Shown: positions 29,265-37,956 of the stretch, one piece after another | Layout of the letters: each line of letters starts with the position of its first letter | Position numbering within the stretch: position 1 is the stretch's first letter | DNA from: Haemophilus parainfluenzae | GTDB lineage: Bacteria; Pseudomonadota; Gammaproteobacteria; Enterobacterales; Pasteurellaceae | Direction of reading: 5' to 3' | Length of the DNA: 64,000 nucleotides | NCBI RefSeq assembly: GCF_003252755.1 | Contig: NZ_QEPT01000003.1 | Coordinates: 124,001-188,000 of the forward strand | Position numbers and translations under genes: made by a program | Notes under the pieces: model-generated | The model's input: only the letters and a program-made list of their open reading frames with translations | Databases searched by the model: none | Told to the model about the DNA's origin: nothing

Positions 29265-29296
29265 AAAAAAGACAATCTTTTCAGATTGTCTTTTTT
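29265..29296. terminator. Terminator between the GHKL gene and ynbE
   Basis: A perfect 14-bp stem AAAAAAGACAATCT (29265-29278) / AGATTGTCTTTTTT (29283-29296) with loop TTTC. It is 7 bp from the ynbE stop and can act on both convergent units. A second small repeat (GGATGG/CCATCC, 29136-29160) just after the GHKL stop has no T-run. Confidence 0.85.
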
Positions 29297-29302
29297 ATTC
29301 AA

Positions 29303-29509
29303 TTATTTCTTCGCAGGCTCTACCTCACCCACAGCTTTCTGGGATTTTTCATCCATTTCTACTTTAATATTGTGGTCCACCACCACATTCATATTAATGG
29401 TAATGCCTTCCTTTGGTGTATCTAATTGAATGGTTGGAGTGCAAGCTGTTAGCGTGAACATTGCCGCAAAAATAAAAAAGTGCGGGTGAAATTTAAGGTG
29501 TTTTATCAT
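29303..29509 (-). CDS. ynbE: YnbE-like small lipoprotein
   Basis: The 68 residues have a lipobox LTAC (Cys23) and the short conserved region PTIQLDTPKEGITINMNVVV, matching the E. coli YnbE pattern. In E. coli, YnbE is an outer-membrane lipoprotein that works with YdbH in anterograde phospholipid transport between the membranes. It overlaps the ydbH stop by 4 bp (ATGA), showing translational coupling. The third partner gene, ydbL, is not found after it. Confidence 0.88.
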   Translation of the reverse strand: MIKHLKFHPHFFIFAAMFTLTACTPTIQLDTPKEGITINMNVVVDHNIKVEMDEKSQKAVGEVEPAKK

Positions 29510-32241
29510 TTGTCTTTGTCTAATTGCTTATAAAGTTTATATTGCAGATTTTGTTCAAATTGTGAGCCATAGTCAATCATATTCCACAATTCAAACATAT
29601 TTTCTTGGTGCGTATAATTTAACGTTATCGGATTATTAGTTCGCTTGGTTGGATTAAATCCACTAATGCTCGCACGCAACGTCATTTGTCCTTTCGGATC
29701 GAGCGTCACTGCCGCATGGGAATTTTGCAGTTCCATTTCTTTTAATAAATCCACCAAAATATTCTCTGTCCAACCACCTTTTTTCAGCCCTTTCACCATT
29801 TCATCCGTTAATTTGATGGACACATTTCCCACTTGTTCCAATGTGCCATTACAAATCAAACATTCCTTATGTCCGAGCCAAAATGGCAGGGTCGCATTAG
29901 CACGGCCGGTTAAGGTTACTTGATTATATTGTGCCAAAGCTAACACTTGGGCTAAATCAATATTGGTAAAAGAAAGTGTCGCCATTTTACTTTGTGGGAA
30001 CGTGAGCTGAGGTACCGTCAATTCACCATCAAATAAGGAAACTTTCACATTTTTTAAGATAAGTGGATTTTTCATCGTATTCGGATAGCGCCCGAATAAA
30101 TCCAATTCCCCATTTGCGACAGAAATCGCGCCATAGCGAATATTTTTAGTCGAAATATGGATCGGTTTACCCGAAGCCACTTGTAATGCCTCGTTTTCAT
30201 AATTCATTGGAAAACGAATATTCAAGCCATAAATCTCACCATCTGGCATGGTGATTTTACCGTTTTTCAGATTCAGCTCTCCGCCCATTTTCACGCCATT
30301 GGTATTAATCACGAATTTGCTCTGTCCTTTGATGCTTCCCTCATGAATTAACCAGTTCCATTTTTGTGGGAAGAGTGATTGGAATACTTTTGCGGATTGT
30401 TCTTTCCAACTGATTTCACCTGAAAGTGCACTATTCTGATATACACCCAAAACATCTAAAGGCCCAAGCGAACCCGCCTTTAAATCACCTGCAAAATTGA
30501 AGTTACTGATACTCTTACCATCAATGCCTAAGCCAAAAACAGGCGAAATAAAACGACCGCCATAAGCCAGTTCAATCCAATCAGTTTTCGCTTGTAACAA
30601 GCCTCGAATATGTTCTTCTTCATAATCCCATCGGAGTCGATCTTTAAGTTCCAATGAAAGTGGTGCCATTTTTACCTCTTTCATTTTGACTTCTTTGGAA
30701 TGAGCAGAAAGTTGATTTAATTCAATATGATCGGCTTCCCAAAATCCTTTACCTTCCATTTTGACTGGCGTATTTAAGGATTTCCAGTTTGCACTGCCAT
30801 TGATAATCCAATCCCAACGGTTTGTTGCTTGATTTTCCACCGACTGATACTTATGTTCTTCATCTCGGAAATCAAACACAGTCTTAATACCGGCAATAAA
30901 CTCACGAGCGTTTCCGTCTAATTTTAAATTGAGATTTTCAAACTGCGGGGTTGTGCCGTTCAACGTTGCCTGCAATCGTCCTTCCAAGCCATAACGCCCA
31001 ATGATGATGTCATCTAACGGCAAACGAACATGTAACTTGGTATCCTCTTGCTCGTTATCCATTTTAAAGACAGAACCCGGGTAAAAATACACCACAGGAT
31101 GCGTAAAAATTCCGCCAAAATGATAGGTTAAATTGGTAAGAGCCACAGTCGAGTTATAACGTAAATCCCCACGTGTTTTCAGCTCAAAATCCAATTCATT
31201 ATTGTCATCGCCACCACCAATTTCACCGTTCTTTCCTGAAATCACGATCTCCCCTTTGCCCATTTCGCCAAAGGTTTGCAAGATCACGTTCATATCAATG
31301 CTTAATGGCAACAAGCCTTCTGCCGCACGGTGAATAGATAAGCCAAGGAAACCTTTAATCGGTTGATAGCTGTCGAAAGTCCAATAAAATTTCCCCCATG
31401 AAATATCCAAACCGTCTTTGGTGAAGACGAAAGGTACATCCAACAACGGTGAATTTGCTGTTAAATCTTGAGCATTTAACTGGCCATCTGCGCCTTGCCA
31501 AGAGACTTTTGCCTCGCCTTTTGTCACAGCGAGATCAGGATTATTCCAATTGAGTAAAACATTGCCTTGTTGAGGGAGTTGAGACAGATCAGGATCAAAA
31601 TTCGCAGAGAAATGAAGATCGTAGGTTTTATCTCCCGCTTGTTTGATTTCACTACTCCCCGCCCATTGGAAAATGCCATCTTGTGGCGTGACAGTCGATT
31701 GATGATGAAGCTCAAGACCGTCATTATTGGCTTGAGCTTCGAGTGCTAATTGGTTGCCGTTATAGTTTGCGTCTAACGCCCAATCAGCCGATAAGAAAGG
31801 TTTTAAAGCCCCTTGTGTCAATGCTTCGGTATTCGTTAATTGAAAGTGTTTAACGTTAACATGAGAAATAGGCAGTGCCGCCCAAAGTGCGGTCAAATTT
31901 GGCGGTGTTTTTTCGGTATTATCACTGGATAAATGGGTTAAACAATCATAGTTCAAGCTAGCCTTTTCAACATCAAGACTACGCGTATTCCACCAAGTCA
32001 CCTGAGTATTATTCAGGTTCACAAGCGTACATTGGTCGGTTTTCACTTTTAGCTCTGGCAGCGTTAAACCTGTTGTTTCCCATTGCCAGTCATCGGCTAA
32101 TTCAATGTGATAATGCGGTGCTAAAAAATGATTGGCAAGTTGTTCCACACGTTTTGGGGTCGCAAAAACGCGCACTAAACCAACGCTTACTACGATCAAC
32201 AGCAACAAAATAATCAATGCCCACAGGCAACGCTTTCGCAT
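29506..32241 (-). CDS. ydbH: YdbH-family AsmA-like intermembrane phospholipid transport protein
   Basis: The 911-residue protein is anchored by one N-terminal transmembrane helix (about 6-28) and is otherwise a long periplasmic beta-rich chain, as expected for AsmA-like bridge proteins (E. coli YdbH, 879). In E. coli, YdbH is redundant with TamB and YhdP for moving phospholipids to the outer membrane, and needs YnbE. The ynbE gene follows with a 4-bp overlap. The start MRKRCLWALIILLLL has Arg/Lys before the helix, consistent with an N-in anchor. Confidence 0.88.
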   Translation of the reverse strand: MRKRCLWALIILLLLIVVSVGLVRVFATPKRVEQLANHFLAPHYHIELADDWQWETTGLTLPELKVKTDQCTLVNLNNTQVTWWNTRSLDVEKASLNYDCLTHLSSDNTEKTPPNLTALWAALPISHVNVKHFQLTNTEALTQGALKPFLSADWALDANYNGNQLALEAQANNDGLELHHQSTVTPQDGIFQWAGSSEIKQAGDKTYDLHFSANFDPDLSQLPQQGNVLLNWNNPDLAVTKGEAKVSWQGADGQLNAQDLTANSPLLDVPFVFTKDGLDISWGKFYWTFDSYQPIKGFLGLSIHRAAEGLLPLSIDMNVILQTFGEMGKGEIVISGKNGEIGGGDDNNELDFELKTRGDLRYNSTVALTNLTYHFGGIFTHPVVYFYPGSVFKMDNEQEDTKLHVRLPLDDIIIGRYGLEGRLQATLNGTTPQFENLNLKLDGNAREFIAGIKTVFDFRDEEHKYQSVENQATNRWDWIINGSANWKSLNTPVKMEGKGFWEADHIELNQLSAHSKEVKMKEVKMAPLSLELKDRLRWDYEEEHIRGLLQAKTDWIELAYGGRFISPVFGLGIDGKSISNFNFAGDLKAGSLGPLDVLGVYQNSALSGEISWKEQSAKVFQSLFPQKWNWLIHEGSIKGQSKFVINTNGVKMGGELNLKNGKITMPDGEIYGLNIRFPMNYENEALQVASGKPIHISTKNIRYGAISVANGELDLFGRYPNTMKNPLILKNVKVSLFDGELTVPQLTFPQSKMATLSFTNIDLAQVLALAQYNQVTLTGRANATLPFWLGHKECLICNGTLEQVGNVSIKLTDEMVKGLKKGGWTENILVDLLKEMELQNSHAAVTLDPKGQMTLRASISGFNPTKRTNNPITLNYTHQENMFELWNMIDYGSQFEQNLQYKLYKQLDKDK

Positions 32242-32290
32242 AGATTCCCCAATTACACAGTTACAAATAGAAATATCTAGACCTAAATAA

Positions 32291-32932
32291 TTATTTCACA
32301 AGAGCCAATAGTTTTTCTAATTCAGCTTCAGTTAAACTCTCTTTATATAGCTCATTAACCTGCCATAAGCCACTTTCTCTAATTTTATCTTTTGTAGAGT
32401 GATTGCCTAACCAATTTTCTGAAGGTTTAATTTCACCGAATTTAGCAGCATTAGAAAGTGTTGAAGTGATTTTACTTTCCCAAAATAAGCGTTCTTCTTT
32501 AGCATTAACTTCAAAAACGCAAAATGAAAGATTAGTCTGAATATATTGGCTAATACGTTTTTCTAACGTTTTTTCAAACTCAAGATCAATCCTTTTCAGT
32601 TTATCTTCTCTTCCTTCTTTTGAAGTTATGTCAAGTTCCCATGAATCTAAATAATCTTGATTTTCTATGTTCAAAAAGCAGCGACCTATATTTTTTCTAA
32701 AAATACTTCTATTCTTATTTTCTTTGACAAAATGCTGCATCAGACGTGAACGTAACTGATTTTCACCTGTATGAGTACCGATTCTAACTATTCTGTCCAT
32801 TTTTCCAAAACTTTCACCTTTCTCAAAGATGATATAAATACCATTCTTAGGTAGCTTAAACTTGTCAAAAGGAAACGTAAATCGTTCTTTCTTATTCAGC
32901 AGACAATGTAATTCACAAGCTAATGAAGTCAT
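32291..32932 (-). CDS. GIY-YIG-like domain protein of unknown function
   Basis: The 213-residue protein has, at residues 29-75, KNGIYIIFEKGE followed by RIVRIGTHTG and LRSRLMQHF. This matches the GIY/YIG two-strand core and the following conserved Arg helix of GIY-YIG endonucleases (VRIG in place of YIG). The rest is charged and helical; residues ~160-185 contain PSENWLGNHSTKDKIRESGLW. There is no signal peptide. Its start overlaps the stop of the upstream DUF6884-like gene by 4 bp (ATGA), so the two are translationally coupled. Composition is AT-rich, unlike ydbH. I suspect a nucleic-acid-directed role; activity is unproven. Confidence 0.65.
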   Translation of the reverse strand: MTSLACELHCLLNKKERFTFPFDKFKLPKNGIYIIFEKGESFGKMDRIVRIGTHTGENQLRSRLMQHFVKENKNRSIFRKNIGRCFLNIENQDYLDSWELDITSKEGREDKLKRIDLEFEKTLEKRISQYIQTNLSFCVFEVNAKEERLFWESKITSTLSNAAKFGEIKPSENWLGNHSTKDKIRESGLWQVNELYKESLTEAELEKLLALVK

Positions 32933-33357
32933 TCTTCTTTATAATCCTCTAGTTCTTTATTTAGAAAACTTAATCTCTCACCTAATCTCATTTTATAGAA
33001 CGGCTGTTCAATATGAATTAAGCTATCTTTAATTGGTAAAATATAGTTATTACCCGCTAAAATAATGAATCGATCACTTTCTAAGTCAACTTTCCATTCC
33101 AGTAGCTCAATAACTTTTTTGCCCCAGTTCAATCTATCATTTTTTTTCATTTTATTCAGTGTTACATCATAAGGTTCTATTACACTATCTAACTCAAGTA
33201 AATGATGCTTTGCCGATAGAATATATATCGCATCAGGCTTAAGTTTATAGGCATAAGCCAGGCTCTTTTTAAATAGTGGACTAAGGTACAAATCTTTTGC
33301 CTTTGCCTTTTCATTTGCTTTCTTTGATACACAAGATAATAAAATAACTTTTTTCAT
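32929..33357 (-). CDS. DUF6884-like (YaaA/TGT-associated-type) small protein
   Basis: The 142-residue protein begins KKVILLSCVSKKANEKAKAK with a CxxK-type motif near the N-terminus, then DLYLSPLFKKSLAYA, YILSAKHHLLELD and EPYDVTLNKM. This motif order is that of the DUF6884 family as I remember it, a family seen in accessory and phage regions and related to domains accompanying archaeal tRNA-guanine transglycosylases. Function is unknown. It is first in a two-gene unit with the GIY-YIG-like gene (4-bp overlap). No clear ribosome-binding site precedes the ATG at 33357. Confidence 0.65.
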   Translation of the reverse strand: MKKVILLSCVSKKANEKAKAKDLYLSPLFKKSLAYAYKLKPDAIYILSAKHHLLELDSVIEPYDVTLNKMKKNDRLNWGKKVIELLEWKVDLESDRFIILAGNNYILPIKDSLIHIEQPFYKMRLGERLSFLNKELEDYKEE

Positions 33358-33410
33358 ATTATAAATATTTATACTTAGGTGATATAAAAACTATTTTCTT
33401 AACATTAATT

Positions 33411-33881
33411 TTATCTAAATAGCTCAACCAACTTATCTCCAAAGAAATAAAATACTAATCCAAAAGCAACAATGATTAATCCGATGAATTTCGTGATATT
33501 TACTTCTCGAATTGGCATACCGATAAGTCCAAAATGATCGATGGTTGTTGCGGTGATTAATTGCCCTACGATGATAAAAAATAACATCGCGGTAATGCCT
33601 AATTTAGGCGCAAGCAAAACCGTTGTGAAGACGACGATTGCACCAAGTACCCCACCGATTAATTTCCACCAAGGTTGTGAAGGGATAGCAGACAAATTTC
33701 CCCATAAATCGGTTTTCACCCAAGCAATAAAAAAGAGAACTATCGTTCCCACGGCAAAAGAAATAAAGGTCGCGATCACCGCTTCGCCACTCATGGCTTT
33801 CGCGAGTTGTGTATTAATTGCCGATTGCGTGGCGAGTGCGACACCTGCCGCTAAGGCGATAATGAGATAAACAAAAAACAT
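33411..33881 (-). CDS. DMT-superfamily YdcZ-type membrane protein (DUF606)
   Basis: The 156 residues form about five hydrophobic segments, half the size of normal DMT permeases, as in the YdcZ/DUF606 group whose members may work as dimers. The ATG at 33881 is preferred over TTG at 33893, because GGGAG lies 5 bp before it. Early Gln/Asn residues (ATQSAINTQLAKAMSG) are typical of the group. The substrate is unknown. It is transcribed away from manX. Confidence 0.82.
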   Translation of the reverse strand: MFFVYLIIALAAGVALATQSAINTQLAKAMSGEAVIATFISFAVGTIVLFFIAWVKTDLWGNLSAIPSQPWWKLIGGVLGAIVVFTTVLLAPKLGITAMLFFIIVGQLITATTIDHFGLIGMPIREVNITKFIGLIIVAFGLVFYFFGDKLVELFR

Positions 33882-34035
33882 TGAAACTCCCAACAGAAAA
33901 TTTGGCTTATTTTAACCTTTTCCTATTTGTCTTGTCGCGAAATGCTTTCCATTCTGAAAAAATAATCAAAAATCTACCGCACTTTGCATTTCATTTATAA
34001 ATACCTCAAAAGTTGTAAGTCATCTTACCTGTTTA

Positions 34036-34051
34036 TTTGATCTCGATCACC
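34036..34051. promoter_or_regulatory. CRP-binding-site candidate upstream of manXYZ
   Basis: TTTGA-TCTCGA-TCACC matches the CRP consensus TGTGA-N6-TCACA in 8 of 10 positions and is palindromic around its centre. It lies about 130 bp before manX, with a TTGACT -35-like hexamer just after it (34054-34059). Catabolite control of a mannose PTS is expected. Confidence 0.6.
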
Positions 34052-34178
34052 ATTTGACTATTCTTGATTTGACGGTAATCTTCAAATCAATACACTTGAC
34101 TCCATTTGAAGCAATCGTTTGCCTAACGTATTGAAAGCAAAATAGACTGATTTTATCAACTCAATGGGAGGAATATCC

Positions 34179-35147
34179 ATGACCCACATTATCGTTGCAA
34201 CGCACGGTAAGTTTTCTGAAGAAATCGTCAATTCCGCCGCTATGGTGTATGGCGAAGATGAAAACTGCCATGTCGTGACTTTCTTACCGGGTGAAGGCGG
34301 TGAGCATTTAATCGAGAAATACAATGCGATTATTGCCACGCTGCCTGAAAATGAACCGGTGCTCTTTCTGGTTGATTTATTTGGTGGTAGCCCCTATAAC
34401 GCGGCAAGCCGAGTCGCCAGTGAAAGAAATAATACCGATATCGTCACTGGCATTAATCTACCGATGTTACTAGAAGTGCTCGATGCCAAAGATGGCGCCA
34501 GCTTAGATAAATTGGTAGAAACCGCGAAAGAAGTCGGGGTCGCTGCCGTAAAATCCTTCCGTCAACCTAAAGAAAGCAAGCCTGCTCCAACGCCAGCAGC
34601 CAAACCAGCTGAAGCACCAAAAACCGCTCCAAATCCAACCGCACTTTCAGGCAATATGAACATTTCCTTATTGCGTATTGATAGCCGTTTGATCCACGGT
34701 CAAGTGGCAACCTCTTGGGCAAAAGCGGTGAAATGTGAAGCGATTTTTGCAGTAAATGATGATGTGGCGAATGATCCACTTCGTCGTGATTTGTTACTCC
34801 AAATCGCGCCTGAACATTTGAAAGCTTATGTGATTCCAGTGGAAAAAGCCATTAAGGTGTATCACAACCCGAAATATGCGGGTAAAAACATTCTTTGGTT
34901 AGTGACCAACCCAACAGATATCGTACGCTTAATTGAAGGCGGCGTGAAAATTGATAAAGTCAACGTGGGCGGCATGACCTATCGCGAAGGAGACAAACTT
35001 ATTTCTCAAGCGGTTGCGGTCAACCCAACAGATGTCGCCGCATTTAAACAGCTTTTAGATAAAGGTGTGGAATTAAGCTTACAACAAGTGGCGAGCAGCC
35101 CGAAATCAATGCTCACGCACAAAGAGCTTGATGCGATTCAATTTTAA
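34179..35147 (+). CDS. manX: PTS mannose-type EIIAB component ManX
   Basis: Phosphoryl-transfer subunit of the mannose/glucose-type phosphotransferase system. From the ATG at 34179 (GGGAGGA 6 bp upstream) it has 322 residues, as E. coli ManX. EIIA: His9 in VATHGKF accepts phosphate from HPr. An Ala/Pro/Lys-rich linker spans ~130-155. EIIB: His173 in RIDSRLIHGQVATSW passes phosphate to sugar. An uptake sequence inside the linker encodes Thr-Ala-Leu-Ser (around 34641). It is followed by manY after 18 bp. H. influenzae lacks mannose use, so this locus helps separate the species. Confidence 0.96.
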   Translation: MTHIIVATHGKFSEEIVNSAAMVYGEDENCHVVTFLPGEGGEHLIEKYNAIIATLPENEPVLFLVDLFGGSPYNAASRVASERNNTDIVTGINLPMLLEVLDAKDGASLDKLVETAKEVGVAAVKSFRQPKESKPAPTPAAKPAEAPKTAPNPTALSGNMNISLLRIDSRLIHGQVATSWAKAVKCEAIFAVNDDVANDPLRRDLLLQIAPEHLKAYVIPVEKAIKVYHNPKYAGKNILWLVTNPTDIVRLIEGGVKIDKVNVGGMTYREGDKLISQAVAVNPTDVAAFKQLLDKGVELSLQQVASSPKSMLTHKELDAIQF

Positions 35148-35165
35148 TTACGAGGACAATTCATT

Positions 35166-35963
35166 ATGACAACAATGGAAATTATTTTAGTCACGCTCGT
35201 TGCCGCCATTTGCGGTATGGGTAGTGTATTGGACGAACGTCAAACTCATCGTCCTTTAGTTGCTTGTACCCTAATCGGTTTAGTATTAGGTAATTTAGAA
35301 ACCGGTATTATTGTCGGTGGTACCCTTGAATTAGTGGCATTAGGCTGGATGAACGTCGGTGCGGCAATGGCACCGGATGCAGCATTAGCCAGTGTGATTG
35401 CAACTATCCTCGTCATCAAAGGCGGCCAAGATAAAGGGAGCGCATTAGCGATTGCGATTCCAGTAGCGGCAGCAGGTCAAGTATTAACGATCTTCGTTCG
35501 TACTTTAACCATCTTCCTTCAACACAAAGCCGATGATTTTGCCGCAAAAGCGAACTTCCGTGGCATTGAATTCTGTCACTTCAGCGGTCTTGCATTACAA
35601 GCATTACGTGTGGCAATTCCAACCTTCTTCGTTGCGTTAGTGGCCGGTACAGATACGGTGACTGAAGCATTGAATGCCATTCCAGAAGTGGTCACTCGCG
35701 GTTTACAAATTGCCGGTGGCTTTATCGTAGTCGTAGGTTATGCAATGGTCATCAATATGATGCGTGCAGGCGCATTAATGCCATTCTTCTTCCTAGGCTT
35801 TGTAATCGCCTCTTTCACCAATTACAACCTTGTAGGTCTCGGTATTTTAGGCACATGCTTAGCGATGATTTACATTCAATTAAACCCACGTTTCCATCAA
35901 TCTACTGCTCCACAAGCAGTTGCAAAACGTGAATTAGCTGACGATGAACTTGAAGGACTATAA
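35166..35963 (+). CDS. manY: PTS mannose-type EIIC component ManY
   Basis: Integral-membrane part of the mannose PTS translocator. The 265 residues include many hydrophobic helices and the EIIC signature GGTLELVALGWMNVGAAMAP. It lies between manX and manZ; manZ starts 10 bp after its stop. Confidence 0.95.
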   Translation: MTTMEIILVTLVAAICGMGSVLDERQTHRPLVACTLIGLVLGNLETGIIVGGTLELVALGWMNVGAAMAPDAALASVIATILVIKGGQDKGSALAIAIPVAAAGQVLTIFVRTLTIFLQHKADDFAAKANFRGIEFCHFSGLALQALRVAIPTFFVALVAGTDTVTEALNAIPEVVTRGLQIAGGFIVVVGYAMVINMMRAGALMPFFFLGFVIASFTNYNLVGLGILGTCLAMIYIQLNPRFHQSTAPQAVAKRELADDELEGL

Positions 35964-35973
35964 GGAAGAAATT

Positions 35974-36807
35974 ATGACTGAACAAACTAAAAAATCATTA
36001 ACAAAAGGCGATATTCGTAGCACTTACTGGCGTTCAACTTTCTTGCTAGGTTCCTTCAACTTTGAACGTATGCAAGCAATGGGTTTCTGTGTATCGATGA
36101 TCCCAGCCATTAAACGTCTTTACAGCAAAAAAGAAGATCAAGCGGCGGCATTAAAACGCCACTTAGAATTCTTCAACACCCAGCCTTGGGTAGCCTCATC
36201 TATCATCGGTGTAACCGCCGCGATGGAACAAGAACGCGCGAATGGCAACGATATTGATGACTCAGCAATCAGCGGGGTGAAAGTCGGTTTAATGGGACCA
36301 TTAGCCGGTGTGGGTGACCCAATTTTCTGGGGAACATTACGTCCTGTACTAGCGGCACTTGGTGCGGGCTTAGCCATTACCGGTAACCTTTTAGGGCCAT
36401 TGCTTTTCTTCATCGGTATTAACCTTTGCCGTGGGTTAACTCGTTGGTATGGTTTTAAATATGGTTATGAAAAAGGCACCACCATCGTTAACGATATGGG
36501 CGGTGGCCGCTTACAAAAATTGACGCAGGGGGCGTCTATCCTCGGTCTCTTTGTCATGGGCTCACTGGTATCGAAATGGACGAGTATCAACATTCCATTA
36601 GAACTTTCTCGCTATAAAAACCAAATGGGCGAAGAAGTGGTGACCACCGTACAAAGCGTGTTAAACGATCTTCTCCCTGGCCTTGCAGCATTAGGTTTAA
36701 CTTTCTTATGTATGTATTTATTACGTAAAAAAGTCAACGCCATGTACATCATCTTCGCCTTATTCGGCGTGGGTATTTTAGGCTATCATTTTGGTGTGTT
36801 AGCGTAA
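35974..36807 (+). CDS. manZ: PTS mannose-type EIID component ManZ
   Basis: Second membrane subunit of the mannose PTS, partner of ManY. The ATG at 35974 follows AAGGAAG at 35962-35968 with correct spacing; an upstream in-frame ATG at 35944 lies inside manY and is rejected. The 277-residue product starts MTEQTKKSLTKGDIRSTYWR and contains the EIID signature GLMGPLAGVGDPIFWGTLRP. Last PTS gene before a strong terminator. Confidence 0.95.
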   Translation: MTEQTKKSLTKGDIRSTYWRSTFLLGSFNFERMQAMGFCVSMIPAIKRLYSKKEDQAAALKRHLEFFNTQPWVASSIIGVTAAMEQERANGNDIDDSAISGVKVGLMGPLAGVGDPIFWGTLRPVLAALGAGLAITGNLLGPLLFFIGINLCRGLTRWYGFKYGYEKGTTIVNDMGGGRLQKLTQGASILGLFVMGSLVSKWTSINIPLELSRYKNQMGEEVVTTVQSVLNDLLPGLAALGLTFLCMYLLRKKVNAMYIIFALFGVGILGYHFGVLA

Positions 36808-36819
36808 TATATTATGATA

Positions 36820-36851
36820 TTGCCTTCCCTCTTTCGCTTAAGGGAAGGCAA
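36820..36851 (+). terminator. manXYZ terminator
   Basis: A perfect 11-bp GC-containing stem TTGCCTTCCCT (36820-36830) / AGGGAAGGCAA (36841-36851) is followed by ATTTTT. It separates manZ from the next gene only 25 bp further. Confidence 0.88.
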
Positions 36852-36876
36852 ATTTTTAGCATGACATATAAATCCT

Positions 36877-37248
36877 ATGAACCTGAAAGATCTCATCAAG
36901 CCACCACCGGCTGAAGGCTATATTAAAAATTCATCCAATTTAGTGACCGCTCTTTTTGTTCTGGCGGGCATTCTTTATTATCCCACTAATGGCTATGGCG
37001 CCGTCATCGCTTTAATTGCCGCATTAATTGTATTAATCGGACAAAAAATGCTGATTGCTCAAACCAATAAAGACTTCACCGAAATGCAATTAGCCGAAAA
37101 GCAATTCCAAGAAACCCAAAACAGCGATTATCTCCGCTTTATTGAAGCTCGAGCCACCCAAATGTTGCGCGACAACAAAGTGCTTTCCGAAAAAGGCAAA
37201 AAAGAGTTGGAGAGATTACTGTCTGTCGTCAAAACGCATTTAGCCTAG
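36877..37248 (+). CDS. Small two-helix membrane protein of unknown function
   Basis: I do not recognise the family. The 123 residues have an N-terminal soluble stretch (NLKDLIKPPPAEGYIKNSS), two adjacent hydrophobic segments (about 23-38 and 41-60) and a charged, helical C-terminal half (about 65-123) that could form a coiled coil. It starts 25 bp after the manXYZ terminator, so expression would need read-through or its own promoter. A role linked to the mannose PTS is only a guess from position. Confidence 0.65.
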   Translation: MNLKDLIKPPPAEGYIKNSSNLVTALFVLAGILYYPTNGYGAVIALIAALIVLIGQKMLIAQTNKDFTEMQLAEKQFQETQNSDYLRFIEARATQMLRDNKVLSEKGKKELERLLSVVKTHLA

Positions 37249-37366
37249 CGACGCCAAAATAATCATAACTTTTAGCTATATGAAATAAGCTTTTCTTCTT
37301 TTTCTTATTTAAGTTAGAAAGGTATTATCAAGCGGAAATTTATGATTTATCCCTTAGGAGTAGTTT

Positions 37367-37912
37367 ATGTCTCAATTTAAAATTCACACCATTGAATCAG
37401 CACCTGAAGCAGCACAAGAAGCCTTAAAAGCCGTACAAAATGCCAATGGTTTTATTCCAAATTTAATTGGTGTTCTCGCGAATGCCCCTACTGCACTTGA
37501 AACTTATCGCACGGTAGGCGGTATTAATGGTCGTAACAGCTTAACGGCAACAGAACGCGAAGTGGTGCAAATTACCGCTGCCGTAGTCAATGGATGTGGT
37601 TTCTGTGTAGCTGGCCACACGAAGATCGCTTTAAAAGTATTAAAACTTGAAGAAGAGCTTGTAAACCAAATTCGTGCAACTGCTCGTATTGAAAGTGATA
37701 AAAAACTGGATACTTTAGCGCGTTTCACCCTTGCCGTTATTTTGCAAAAAGCAAAATTAACTGAAGCACAGCTTAAAGCGTTCTTTGATGCAGGTTATAC
37801 CCAAGAAAATGCCATTGATGTGATTTTAGGTGTCAGCCTCGCCACATTATGCAACTATGTGAACAACATCGCTGAAACCCCAATCAACCCTGAATTACAG
37901 GCATTTGCATAA
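37367..37912 (+). CDS. Carboxymuconolactone decarboxylase / AhpD-like family protein
   Basis: The 181-residue all-helical protein has the AhpD-type redox motif CGFCVAGH (Cys77, Cys80, His84), which in AhpD gives alkylhydroperoxidase activity. AGGAG lies 6 bp before the ATG. It is probably a cytoplasmic peroxide-related enzyme; a true carboxymuconolactone decarboxylase role is unlikely because there is no aromatic pathway nearby. Ends before a strong terminator. Confidence 0.87.
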   Translation: MSQFKIHTIESAPEAAQEALKAVQNANGFIPNLIGVLANAPTALETYRTVGGINGRNSLTATEREVVQITAAVVNGCGFCVAGHTKIALKVLKLEEELVNQIRATARIESDKKLDTLARFTLAVILQKAKLTEAQLKAFFDAGYTQENAIDVILGVSLATLCNYVNNIAETPINPELQAFA

Positions 37913-37924
37913 TCAAGCCAATAT

Positions 37925-37956
37925 AAAAAGTGCGGTCAAAAATGACCGCACTTTTT
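37925..37956. terminator. Bidirectional terminator of two uptake sequences
   Basis: A perfect 14-bp stem AAAAAGTGCGGTCA (37925-37938) / TGACCGCACTTTTT (37943-37956) with loop AAAA, a textbook inverted uptake-sequence pair. It lies between the convergent AhpD-like and TlpA-like genes and reaches the stop codon of the latter. Confidence 0.92.
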
